Part shown: in pieces, positions 35,201 to 45,844 of the stretch
Numbering within the stretch: position 1 is the first letter of the stretch
How the letters are laid out: each line of letters opens with the position of its first letter
Assembly (NCBI RefSeq): GCF_017654505.1
Contig: NC_054548.1
Location: 23,928,870 to 23,992,869 of the forward strand
From: Polyodon spathula
Lineage: Eukaryota > Chordata > Actinopteri > Acipenseriformes > Polyodontidae
Direction of reading: 5' to 3'
DNA: 64,000 bases
Translations under genes and position numbers: made by a program
Notes under the pieces: generated by a model
Told to the model about the DNA's origin: nothing
What the model saw: the letters and a program-made list of their open reading frames with translations, nothing else
Databases searched by the model: none

Positions 35201-35553
35201 TCTTCTTCAACACAACATGCAAGGTCCTTTGTTGGTAGTATGTAAATCAATAGAAAGTGGATATTAATTTCTAAAATAATATTATTATTGTGACCACAAA
35301 ATCATTAAACTCTGGCTGTAAACAGAAAGGTGTAAAACCAAAGAATGGGGAATGAAAGATTAGCAGTTTGTTTCTGTAAGAATTTGTATGAACAATGCAT
35401 AAAGATAACAAAATACCTGGTAATGTTTCACAACTATAAAAAAATATGTTTCTGTGAATTATACTCATAGACTTAAAAAATGTGATGATATCGCTAAATG
35501 TATTTCAATACACTCCAGTATTGCATCAAAAGGACACATCTCAATACCGCAGT
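32215..35553. other. Unassigned intergenic DNA
   Basis: AT-rich DNA without a recognised gene or domain. The frames at 32396-32581, 32920-33105 and 34704-34465 are short and unassigned. Confidence 0.6.
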
Positions 35554-36218
35554 CAGAGGCGATGCGTAGGGGGGCACCACTGGTCATGTGCCCCCCCCCC
35601 CCCCCCAGATTTCTGCTAAGCAGTGGCTTATCCACTGTGTTACAGGAAAAAAAAAAGTGCTGAAAACATTATTTGGTGGCCTCAATACACTTCAATCGGT
35701 ACCGCTTTCAATTAGTATACACTAAAAACCACCACGCACAACTGATCGATGACATGCTTTCTGTCTGCCAAAGCGCGTCTTTCAAATTCCTGTTTGTGAT
35801 TGGGCTATTTACTGTCATTCTTGAGAGGTTCAACCTTGAAATCTTCTGATTGGACAATGCAAACAGCTTTACACTTTACAGTACAAACGGACACGCATCG
35901 TGACGAAACATTGAGTGACAGATGTGAAGTATGGCCAGAGGTAGGGGAAATGAAAAGATAATTTAAAATTTTGCTTTGTATTTTCTTTTTAGTTTTTAAT
36001 CAGAAGTGTTCTAAACTGAATACATTTTTTAACTATTTTGCAGAACGGTGTATTTCGTCTAATGTTAAAAAAAAAAAAAAAAGATTGTTCTTTATTTTCG
36101 AAAATGAAACATCAATGCACAAGTAAGAAATCAGGTTGCCAATTGCACCACTGTGATTACTCACCTTAAAGTTACCATTTTTATCCCCTCCCGAAATAAA
36201 ATCCTGATTACACCCCTG
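35554..36218. mobile_element. hAT-like non-autonomous element (candidate)
   Basis: Left end CAGAGGCGATGCG and the complement of the right end CAGGGGTGTAATC share the pattern CAGRGGYG, typical of hAT termini. A poly-C run (35591-35606) lies near the left end. No clear 8-bp target duplication was found, so the boundaries are tentative. Confidence 0.42.
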
Positions 36219-37260
36219 CTGATCAGGGTTTATTATTTAAAAATAAAAATATATATTTTTATGTTTTTCGTAAGTGGTTAGAGAATATGCAAGTGTACAG
36301 TTTATTTCAAACTTTCAAACCTTAGTAATATAACTAAAGAGAGTCAGTCAGTGAAAATATGTGCTAAAACAGAGTGAATTTGATGTAGCCCTGTACAATG
36401 GTAAAAAGACAGCTAATTTTGGAGTTTTTCTACAACAAAAATGCTAAACCACCAACTCCAGAGACATCATAGCAACTGAACTTGACTTTTGTAGTTCAAA
36501 ATGTTATTAATAGCACAAGAGTGTGATGATATTTCCATTGCCTTTGAAGTGTTGTTTGCAGCTCTCTTGATTGTGACAGTCTGGAGCAGAACTATTTGTG
36601 ATGATAGATCTGGTAATGTTAGAAAGCTACCTTCATTTTTACATAAAAATTGTTAAAATCGTGCATCAGGTTTGAGCCCGGTTTCGCTTTCATTTTTTTT
36701 TTTTTGGGGGGGGGGGGGGGGTGCTGTGCCTCACCAGTTTTGTACTATTATTTTTTCCATTTATTGTTGTTAGAAAATGGAAAAGTTGCTCAAAAAGTGG
36801 TCATTTCTAAAACAGACTCAGAAATTTAGCTATTCAGGAACATTCTGAATAAAAAGAACACCAACATGCACAACAACAGCAGGGTGACATCACTGTTTTG
36901 CTTCATAACCCAAAAGCAAAAGCAAATTGAGGGAAATTGATGACACTGAGTAAATGTCAGGCCGTTAATGATATACATATTTAAGAATGTTTTTTTAATT
37001 TATTTATTTAAATGACTCTTCATTTTTAATTTAAGGACCCACAAGCTAGGTATGCACAAATAACTTGATAACTTTTGACCTACAGTGTCTAATTTTTCTT
37101 TTTCTTTCTTTTTTTTTATATAAAGAATTTGGGAAATAAATGTCCTTGACAACAAGGAATTGTGTGTTATAGTCAAGAATCTCTGTACTGTACACTAGAT
37201 CAAATCTGGCCAAAGCAATTCAAACACATTATTACATAAAGATATACAAAAGGGAACGGC
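36219..37260. other. Unassigned intergenic DNA
   Basis: No gene. Contains a T-run followed by a G-run (36693-36721). Confidence 0.6.
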
Positions 37261-37268
37261 TGTATAAA

Positions 37269-37490
37269 TAAGGTGACCATATGGCTCTGTGTTCAGCGGG
37301 CCAGTTTGGGACAGTTCAGGCTTTTCAACTCACAACCCAGTGCATTCTGGTACATTTTACCTGTCTCAGGTACTATTCTTACCTTTAAGAGAAGCAGGAC
37401 TACGCTTACCAGAATGCACTGGTTTATGAGTTGAAAAGCCTGAACTGTCACAAACTGTCACTCTGAACACAGAGCTATATGGTCACCTGA
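37269..37490. mobile_element. hAT-type MITE with 8-bp target duplication
   Basis: A 222-bp foldback element. Ends TAAGGTGACCATAT and (complement) TCAGGTGACCATAT start inverted repeats of roughly 90-100 bp that include GACAGTTCAGGCTTTTCAAC and its complement. It is flanked by perfect 8-bp repeats TGTATAAA (37261-37268 and 37491-37498). An 8-bp duplication and YARNG-like termini indicate hAT-driven mobilisation. No coding capacity. Confidence 0.85.
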
Positions 37491-37755
37491 TGTATAAAGG
37501 TGGAACAAAAAGGGTCATGTTAATAAAAAGGTCTCCCTGTGATATAAAAATCAAGGTTCAACAAGACACAAGGGGCTATGCTCACATTTTCTCAGTGTCA
37601 CAGATTGTATGATATACTCCACTTTCCTCTTGTTTCACACAAGGAGAAAAAAAAGATCCCTCAGCAGATCTTCAACGGGAACACAAATGCTTTGGTTCAT
37701 TAACAATGTGTCTTCTTACTGTTGGTACTGAGCGTACCAGTTCATATACCATCTA

Positions 37756-37758
<3 letters not shown>

Positions 37759-37822
<64 letters not shown>

Positions 37823-37827
37823 AATAT
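37759..37827. repeat. (AT)n microsatellite
   Basis: Interrupted AT dinucleotide run next to the Penelope-like remnant. Confidence 0.95.
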
Positions 37828-37870
37828 ATAATGTACACAAAAAGTTAAAAAGATTTGTATTTTTTTATTT

Positions 37871-37902
37871 TCAGGACGTTTTGGGCAAAAGCCCTTCTTC
37901 AG
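37871..37902 (-). ncRNA. Degenerate hammerhead-ribozyme-like motif
   Basis: On the minus strand CTGAAGA is followed by a GGGC/GCCC stem with a TTTT loop, then AAAAC and GTCC. This follows the hammerhead core order (CUGANGA, stem II, GAAA, cleavage triplet GUC) seen in Penelope-like elements, but the expected GAAAC reads AAAAC, so activity is doubtful. The inverted copy at 38467-38495 keeps GAAA but has lost part of the stem. Confidence 0.5.
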
Positions 37903-38009
37903 CTGTTTAAAAAGAAAAGTAAACACAGTGCAGTAAACTTGTTGTTCAAGAATCGTAATTATACAAAAATTCTGTGGATGGTGTCATGATTATTACAATA
38001 TTTTCAAGA

Positions 38010-38372
38010 CTCCCCCCTTGATGTCATATAGAAGAGACAAGAATATAAAAGAATATGTGGTACACAGTGCTATTCGTCCTTTTAGGGAACCTTTGATAGG
38101 CACAGATCCATGTAATAGACCACGATCTGTATGTTCGGGAAACTAAAAGGCGTTTAGCAGACCAGTTTGTAGAACACTGAAGAAGCATTCTCATTAACAC
38201 CACTGCATTTCCAGTAGCCCATCACTTCAACAGTGGTGATTACACTGCTGAAAACATCACAGTCTGTGTGATCGATCACTGCTATGGAACAAATGTAGCT
38301 CGGAAACAAAAGGAACGTGAGTTTATCTTCAAACTGGGAACTCTGGAATCTCTGGGAATGAACATTCTATTC
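38010..38372 (+). pseudogene. Penelope-like ORF: linker and GIY-YIG endonuclease remnant
   Basis: One frame reads SYRRDKNIKEYVVHSAIRPF then DPCNRPRSVC, the conserved linker between RT and endonuclease in Penelope-like elements. It is followed, after an apparent deletion and frame change near 38130, by YVRETKRRLADQFVEH, PVAHHFNSGDY, and FIFKLGTLESLGMN, the second half of the GIY-YIG domain. The GIY...YIG strands themselves seem deleted. The enzyme would nick target DNA for reverse transcription. This copy is inactive. Confidence 0.7.
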
Positions 38373-38545
38373 TAATAATCACCACCTTCCGCAGAATGTT
38401 TGTATAATTACAATTCTTGAACAACAGCAAGTATACTGCATTGTGTTTACTTTTCTTTTTAAACAGCTGAAGTGCTTTTGCTTGAAATTCCCTGAAAATT
38501 AAATATTTTTTAATCTTTTTAACTTTTTGTGTACATTTTTAAAAA

Positions 38546-39975
38546 ACCTTGTCTTTCATATGCCTTAAGTTTTGAACACTGTTTATTTATTTATATATAT
38601 ACCATATAATAAGTAAAAAAAAAAAAAAAAAAAAAAGGCAGACAGTATTTAAAAACCCCCTCACAAATTCTGGTCCAACAGGGATAAGAGAGCCTGCAAT
38701 AGCAGTTTATTATAAACCGGATATATTTAAAATTAATGCTCTGAAGAGGTGAGGAGAGCTAGTCTGATAAAGTTAAAGATAGCATATGTTTTATGTCATT
38801 GTTAATCATTGGTAAGATAAAACAATCATGGTGATACAAGTGTTTGTGATAATGTGAATGCAGTCTCTGCAGTCATTATTGGAGGAAGTACAATAACTTG
38901 CACAAAATGAGTCTCCACCCTACTCTAAAAGTGGATAGTCTCTATTACTTTTCACCCTACTTATCCTCCATACATCACATCACTTTCCCAACTGTCTCCA
39001 TCTTCATCACATTTATGGTGGTTCCAAGGTAAAACCTGAAGGTAACCTATCTAAGTAACATTTATTCAATAAAACTGAATTAACAGTACCCCAAAACACA
39101 TTTTAGAATCATCTTGGTATATTAAAATTATGTTGAGTGGATGCTAATCCAGGCTGGTGAATATATTTTATTGGACAATTATTAATCTATAGATCCATGT
39201 TTGCCATATACCCTGCTTGGTAGGTGGTTTCAGCAGTGTTAACCAAGAACAATCAGTGGAAGTTTTCCAAAAATATGTTTGTTGTGCTGAGACTGTTTTC
39301 TGCATGATTTGAAGTCTACAAGAGTGGTATCTTTTTATTCTGGCTTCAGTCCTCCAGCCACGGAGATGAGAACCCATCTACATTAGCAGTCTGACAAGCA
39401 CATATAGACAAAGAATTCTCTTTTTTGTAGAATATCTTTCACAGGGGACATTCCCAGCGTAATTCCCCTTTGCCACTAGTACATGCCCTTTTTAAAAAAC
39501 TACGAAATTTATTTTATTTGCTATCTAAACGATTATTTATTCAAGGCACATTTTATTTATCAATATTATTTAATCAGGAAAGCTTGAATGAGATAAACAT
39601 TGATTTAAATGGTGGCAGCAACTATCACACCAGTCAAATTCACTCGTGAATGGAAAATGCAAAATGTGGGGAAACGTTATTTTAACAACAGCTTTAGGAG
39701 TCATACATTTCTTTTAATTGTTCTTGCTTGGTAATGGTTAGTTAATATATAGTGACTTTTTCATTTGGGTGATTGATCATGTGTATTGGAACTGTAAAAC
39801 TTGTAATAAAGTTAAATGTGCCTTGGAGCAACAGTACACCATTGGAAACTTGCTTTAGCTCAAGTAAACAGGTTCCCTGTAGAATGTTAACTTGTGTGGA
39901 TGCTTTTTATGAACTTCAAAGGATAGTAAGTGTGGATTGCTCAAAATTTCCCCCCATATTTTCTCAATATTATGT
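38546..39975. other. Unassigned intergenic DNA
   Basis: No gene found. Poly-A run at about 38617-38637. Confidence 0.6.
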
Positions 39976-40680
39976 TGTGACAAAGTGGCTGATTGGATGC
40001 AGGTGCAGGGTCATGCAGTGCAGTAATGAAACAAACAGAGATCCTGTTTGGAAAGGTATTTATTCTTTTATTCAAGGTCTGGCGACCAAACAATAATTCC
40101 CCGGCAATACACACCAATGTGTACTGCCTGGGGTAAAAAACAGGGGAAATGCAGTCCCAAATAGTAAACAATATCCACCCCTCAATAATAAAGATATGGT
40201 CACTAGTCCTGGGTGCGTGCAGTAGTGCTTGTGGTGGGTGATAGAAGTTTAATTTTGTGACAATGGTGAAGTGCTGTTCCGACTTAGTGCTGGCCCTTGG
40301 CGACAGCTCCAGAATTGTTATCTATCTAGTAACGTACAAGACGAGACAATTACAAACAAACAAAACACAATGCTCACGATACAGTTTCTGTTTACGTTCT
40401 CACAGACCACCTTTGTTCTATCCAAAGCAAACCAATGCGAAAGAACAGATTACGATTCTCTGTCCCCTTTTATGCTGTCACACATGACCCCTTGGTAAAC
40501 GGGTGCAACCGCCTCTCCAATCTGCGGCTGCCATGCCATTTCCCATCTGGGTCAACGCATTATTGCAACAGAGTTTCTCCCCTTCCCCTGGGAAAGAACT
40601 GTCAGGCCAGCCCATCCAAGTAACTCTGTTCTTGCTACTTACAACCAAGAATCATTATATTTCTGTCATATATATCTAGA
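39976..40680 (-). mobile_element. LTR-like sequence (minus strand), tentative
   Basis: On the minus strand it ends CACTTTGTCACA (39976 side), resembling the GTCACA end of other LTRs here. It contains a reversed TATA-like TTTTAT (about 40468), GC-rich sequence upstream of it, and reversed AATAAA-type signals near 40055. The 5' boundary is not resolved and no target duplication was found. It could instead be a host CpG-rich segment. Confidence 0.35.
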
Positions 40681-41764
40681 ATATATAATATCTATAACTA
40701 GCAAGAAAAACTTTTCTTGCAGGTCAAAGTTGCAAGAATGCTAATACATCTAAAATGTCTGTAGCTCTGAAATGTGTTATTTGCATGATTTAAATATGTG
40801 TACTGAATTAAAATGGTTGACACCTTTAACATGGTGAATAATAAAAAGAAAACAAAAATAAGCCAGTAGAGCTGAATTTAACAAGTCAAATTCTCAGCGT
40901 CTACAGGGCCAATGTTTTCATGCATGCAACAGTTGGTTTTAAGGTTGATTTTCATATGCAATACACTTTTGCACTGGTCCAACAACAGTAGGCACTGCTG
41001 TGTCAAAAGTTAGGATTTCACTGCTTGCTACCATGTTCCTTCATATAACTCCCATGAGTTTGTCCACTGAAGATTTTATTGGTATTGTACATGGTTACAT
41101 AGAGGGTTTCCCATTGCCCCATGAAATTTCTTCTCTTTTGTGTTCGTTACTTCAGGAATGAGAAGAATGGCTTCTCACAAAGTAGGGAAACTATCAAAAA
41201 GGACTGGGAGGAAGCACTCTTTGCAACACCCCATTTCATGTCAAATTATAACCTCCCATGTTTCCACTTCCACATTCCTCAGCAAACACAAGTTCAAAAG
41301 TCAGACTGTGATGTTAGTAACACCCTGGTGCTGTGGTTTCTGGCTTGTGCAAAACTGTTTTCCCCACCTATGAAAAGATATCTGTTCTCCACCTCATCAA
41401 AGATCCCTTTTATCCTTCATTGCATTCCAGCTTATCCCATGGATAAGTTTGTCTTGTACTTTGTATGTCCTGTGGATCATGTAACGCTATGATGTTTGCT
41501 TATAACCCCAATGTTATTTTGTGTTGTATTATATTTTAGTCATTGGAATTTCAACATAAGTATGGGGTAACAAAATTATCTTTCAGTTTCTGTGCACTGT
41601 ATCGGGGCATTGTCATGCACTGTTAATAACTATGTAATTGCTACATTGTACCATACTTCTTCTCGTGTCTTTATGCCACGTTTGACCATTTTTCTACACA
41701 TGCTTTTGTCCATTTGTTGTTCTTTGCAAGGTCATTGATTGTGTATGTGCTTAGTATGTGTTTG
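40681..41764. other. Unassigned intergenic DNA
   Basis: No recognised gene. The open frame at 41121-41492 (123 codons) overlaps another frame and shows no domain. Confidence 0.55.
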
Positions 41765-42455
41765 AAACATCGTTACCTTTGCCATGGTGGTAAGGACTCT
41801 GGCTGCTGGTATCGGGTCACCTAGGATGTGGTGTTGAGAGGTTAGGTGCTGGTGATGAAGCTCTTGCTTGACTTCAGTTGGTTGTGGGCTGGGGAGTGGT
41901 CATACAATGGGTGTCTCACATCTTCTGCTTGTCTTGATCGTTCTGTTCTGCTGGCCACTGCTTTTCTGATGTTGGGCAGAGCAATGCCAGCCAGCAGATA
42001 AAAACTGTTAAGGTCGGTAGGCTTCGAGCAACCTGTGATGCATTGGCAACTGGCATTCAGGATGTGGTTGACCTTGGTTGGTATGCACTTGGTGTGTACG
42101 GATCTTTACCATACAGAATATGATTACTCAGCAGTAGAATAGCTGAGAGCCAAGCCAGTGGTTCTAATGGCTAAGGGGCTGCCTCCCCATTTCGAGTTGG
42201 TGAGCTTCTATAAAATGTTGTTACAGGTGCTCACCTTCGTATTTTGTCTTCATGATGTGTGCTTTGTATGAGAGGCTTCGATCAAGAGTAACTCCAAGGT
42301 AGACTGGGTTCAGGCAGTGAGATAGTGGGATCCCGGACCATGTGACGTTGAGCTGACGGCTGGCCTCATGATTTTTCAAGTGGAAGGCATAGACTTGTGT
42401 TTTTCGTTGGGTTTGCGTGTAATTGTTTTTTGTCGTAGTATGAAGTTAGTCAGGT
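41765..42455 (-). pseudogene. Non-LTR retrotransposon RT C-terminal remnant
   Basis: Minus-strand translation in shifting frames gives a KTQVYAFHLKNHEAS block (about 42400-42355), RQLNVTWSGIPL with LNPVYLGVTLDRSLSYKAH (about 42350-42260), and later scattered matches such as ARSLPTLTVF-like and ASLVWY-type remnants. The PVYLGVTLDR block is a conserved motif after the RT palm in several LINE clades. The rest is heavily mutated, and I cannot name the clade. Confidence 0.6.
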
Positions 42456-42815
42456 TTGCGCTCAGTTAGAGTTGGTGAGTTCAATTGCTTAAGAGGACAA
42501 TTGAAAGATAGATACACATTTGTTGAATTTATACTAAAAGAGCATATTAATGGCAGTAATTGCAATAACATATTGTACTATTATAACATGTACATGTTTA
42601 TGCAGTTGTGTCTTGGGTAACACTGCATATCCAATGATACCCCATGCGGTGTATAATCATTGTCATGTCATTGTCAATTAGAGCTTGTTACATTTTCTGT
42701 GGTGCATATCTAACAGGTCAGAGGCTAGGCGTGAACTGGTGACCCCATGCAATGCATGTCAACGTTGTAACCATAATGCAAAAGATACATTTGCATTTGT
42801 GATTTTTAGAGCTTT
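42456..42815. other. Unassigned intergenic DNA
   Basis: A string around 42686-42720 (GTTACATTTTCTGTGGTGCA) recurs in similar form at 44447 and, inverted, near 44200, suggesting a small undescribed repeat. Confidence 0.45.
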
Positions 42816-43695
42816 CAGGGATGCACCGAATCCAGGATTAGGTCTCGAATTCGGCCTGAATACCTACTTTTTGAGGAGGGTTCGAATTCGGCCAAATACT
42901 TAGGATTTGGTGAACTGAATCTGAATCCTACATCCGCCCAAACACACACCCATTTTAATACATCCCTCCAATGTGCGCAGTTCTTCTTTAAATAAAAGAC
43001 ACAAATCTGGTATTGAACGTAACTGTTCTATTTAATAACAGGTATTCCAGAACAAGGGCATGTTTAATGAACTCTGTCGCAGCTCTCGACTTCTTAAATT
43101 ACATGCACTAAATAGGTCACACAGCTGCTGAATGTAAACATACCCCCCCCCCCCCCCCCCCCCCCCCATGGAGAACCCCCCCCCAGTAAACCTCTAACAT
43201 ATAGTAATGGCAAACTATTGTAGACTTTTGTGCTTTGTTACTTTGTCTGAGAAACGTGTTCTAGAGATCATAGCGCACAGAAATATATATATTTTTTGTA
43301 ACTTTACAACTGTCAGATGTGCAAGACATTGTTGAACAATATGCTTTAGTAAATTACATTTTACATTATTGTAATGTGCCAGTACCAGTTGAACCATTTG
43401 GGAACTGCTGTTTTTTATTAAAATAATTTTAAAACTGTTTCGTAGCCTATTTGATAGGTGTTACACACACAGTGCATTTAAATCAACGCAGGTTTTATTT
43501 TGCAGGGAGATCAGTTTTTTCTTGTAGCTCTCAGATCAGGTAACACGGGTTGAAACGTCATTAAAAAAATAGTGGGTTTTCTATTCAACAGTTTCCTTCA
43601 GTCTTCTTGACTGATTTTGTCGGTATTCGGTTTGGTATTCGGCCGAATCTATTGAGATGGATTCGGTATTTGGCCGAATCCCAAAAACTTATCTT
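42816..43695. mobile_element. hAT-like element with ATTCGGCCGAAT repeats
   Basis: The left end CAGGGATGCACCGAATCCAGG and subterminal GAATTCGGCC-type repeats are characteristic of a widespread hAT family. The right side (43618-43690) carries inverted matches (GGTATTCGGCCGAATC, GGATTCGGTATTTGGCC) but seems to lack the final terminus. Poly-C runs occupy 43143-43167 and 43175-43184. No transposase is visible. Confidence 0.6.
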
Positions 43696-45473
43696 TTAAC
43701 CTTATCTCTACAGGACAGAATCCGTAACAACAGAGCCTTACACAACACTCCCCATTACACACAGCCCAACAGATCGCTTGGGTGACCACCAGTCCCTAAT
43801 TGTGCGGGTCAGTCCCGAAATGTAAAGATCAAGTCTCGGTCCCGGGCTTAATGCCTCCAGGATGGCATTTGTCCCAAATTCGTAGACACACTGCAATCTT
43901 ACAGTTTAGCGCCAGTCAAACCATATAGCATGTCTGTTTATAGCACATCATAGCACCGCCCCTGCCCTCACTATTAAAAAAAAAAAATATGGATCTTGAT
44001 TCAGCACACTCCTACCCCCTTGCTCGCTCTCTCGCTCTCTCGCTCTTCAGGGGAAACAGTAAAAAAAGTTTAAATAACATATGTAAAAATACCCCAACAC
44101 AAGAAATGGCCGGTGTCCCATTTTTGCATTTTGAAAAGGTGGTCACACTACAGACCGCTGGTGTGTTCAAAAAGTACAGCTGTCTTGATCTGTGCACTAC
44201 AGAAAATGCAACAGGTTCCTAATTGTCAGGGTCATGAATCATCTTCTCTAGCTAGTTTATTGCAGTATGACTAGTTTATGCCTAGTTTTCCAAAAAGGGG
44301 TGTCACTTCACAACTCTATTCTGTGCTTGCGTGTACTTTCTAATAGTTAGACAGATTGGAGACCATTGAGATTTTGTTTTTCATCCCCTTCTCTGCAATA
44401 AACTAAACTGAGAAGTTGATTCAAGACACTAGCAAGTAGGAACCTGTTACATTTTCTGTGGTACACAGCTTAACAGACCGCTATTGTGCTCAAAATCACA
44501 GTGGCTTTTATTGACTAAACTTATTTTCTAATCACCCTGTACAATAAATAAAGAGGTGCTGAAGAGTAGCTGAAGCTAAATCACGGTTACACCTGTTACC
44601 TCTGTGACCTACTGTAAGTGATCTAAGGAACCGTTATCAGGTTCAGGTCATGCTCCCTGTATTAGTTTGAGTCCCAATATATTGACAAGATTTGAAAAAA
44701 AAAATAGATTCTATCAGTTATCATGCATATAAAAAAGGTACAGGGCACTAGACAGTAAATATTAATGTATTATAAACATATTTGTTTTACAATAACACAA
44801 ATTAAATTGGAAATGTCTCTGGAATTGATAAATATTGATAAATATGCTGGAAAAATAGACTCCACTTCTGAAAAACAACGCAAGTTGTGTCACTTTTAAC
44901 TTTAAATGTTTAGTCTTAATCTTGTTAGGTATTGCTTTTCTTATCACATACATACTGTAGCTGATCCTTATGTGCAGTGGTTTAGTTTTGTACACATACA
45001 ATGTAAATTTATGAAATTAAAAGCAGCTCGCAGAAGAAAAACTGTAAATCATGTTATGTTTACTTAAAATGTGCAGTATGTCATTTATTTATACTGCGAG
45101 AATGAAAGGTTCTACAAAGAAGGATTCATAAGTCTTTATACCTATTTTTATTCTGGGGCAGTAGTAGCTGACTTTGGCTGAAGTTTGGATGGTAATGGTC
45201 TGGATTTATGATCCAGGCACATACTGTACCTCATGCTTCCTCCTTGTCAATTCTGCTATGAATATGTAAAATGTCTTATGAAGACTAGGCCAGTAGCCTT
45301 TTCTTCAAACTGCTGGTAGGGGTTAGGAAATAACAAATAAATCCTAACAAAACTGACCTAAATTCCGCTACATGGAAGGATTGGACCTTTAAAAATATTA
45401 TCAAACTGCATTATCCCAGATTGCTGTTGTAAACACAAAATGTAGATAATATTGTAGCAATCTGGACTATTAG
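43696..45473. other. Unassigned DNA with a short inverted repeat
   Basis: Inverted similarity of about 45 bp links 44185-44222 and 44440-44482 (ACAGAAAATGCAACAGGTTCCT on one arm). This may be a decayed foldback element. A short CTCGCTCT run lies near 44024-44045. No gene recognised. Confidence 0.5.
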
Positions 45474-45844
45474 TGTTATGTGTTGTATCGATTTGTGTCG
45501 TTGTTCTGTGTTTTGTCTATGTCCTCAGTACCTGTGCATGTGAGGGAGCGCACCTGTGGGGTGGGGGAGAGTGATCGACGTGGCCCCAGTGTGCTTGTGA
45601 ATGTTGTCTGATCGTGTTGTGTTTGTGCCCCATTTGATTTGTGGGGTCCAATCATGTGTCTTGTTATGTCTACATTGTATGTCTTGTTATGTCTAAATTT
45701 CACCTGTTTTCACTGGGTTTGGGGGTATAAAGATTGTACACTGCTGTGGGCTATGTTGTGGTGTGCTGGCCTTGTGAATAAAATATTGAAGGAGAACTTG
45801 CTGTGGTTGTGTGGCTCCCTTTTGTTTGCCCACAAGCACTACAA
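45474..45844 (+). mobile_element. LTR-like sequence, tentative
   Basis: Starts TGTTATGTGTTG and ends CACTACAACA, with TATAAAG at about 45726 and AATAAA at about 45778, a spacing like that of other LTRs here. It is GT-rich on the plus strand. A tandem TGTCTTGTTATGTCTA-type repeat lies at 45655-45695. No target duplication was found. Confidence 0.5.

Larger units (their letters stand above)
37828..38545 (+). mobile_element. Penelope-like retroelement remnant with inverted terminal segments
   Basis: Inverted copies of about 150 bp (37828-37980 and 38390-38545) flank a short coding remnant. Each inverted copy contains the CTGAAG/GGGCTTTTGCCC/AAAAC-type string known from Penelope-like pLTRs, where hammerhead ribozymes occur. 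The middle encodes the RT-to-endonuclease linker and part of a GIY-YIG domain. Most of RT is missing. Confidence 0.75.

Noticed and set aside
37871..37902. Functional hammerhead ribozyme
   Set aside because: The core has AAAAC where GAAAC is needed. It is kept only as a degenerate motif.
41121..41492. 123-codon open frame
   Set aside because: Overlaps another frame (41140-41373), lacks any motif and has low-complexity neighbours.
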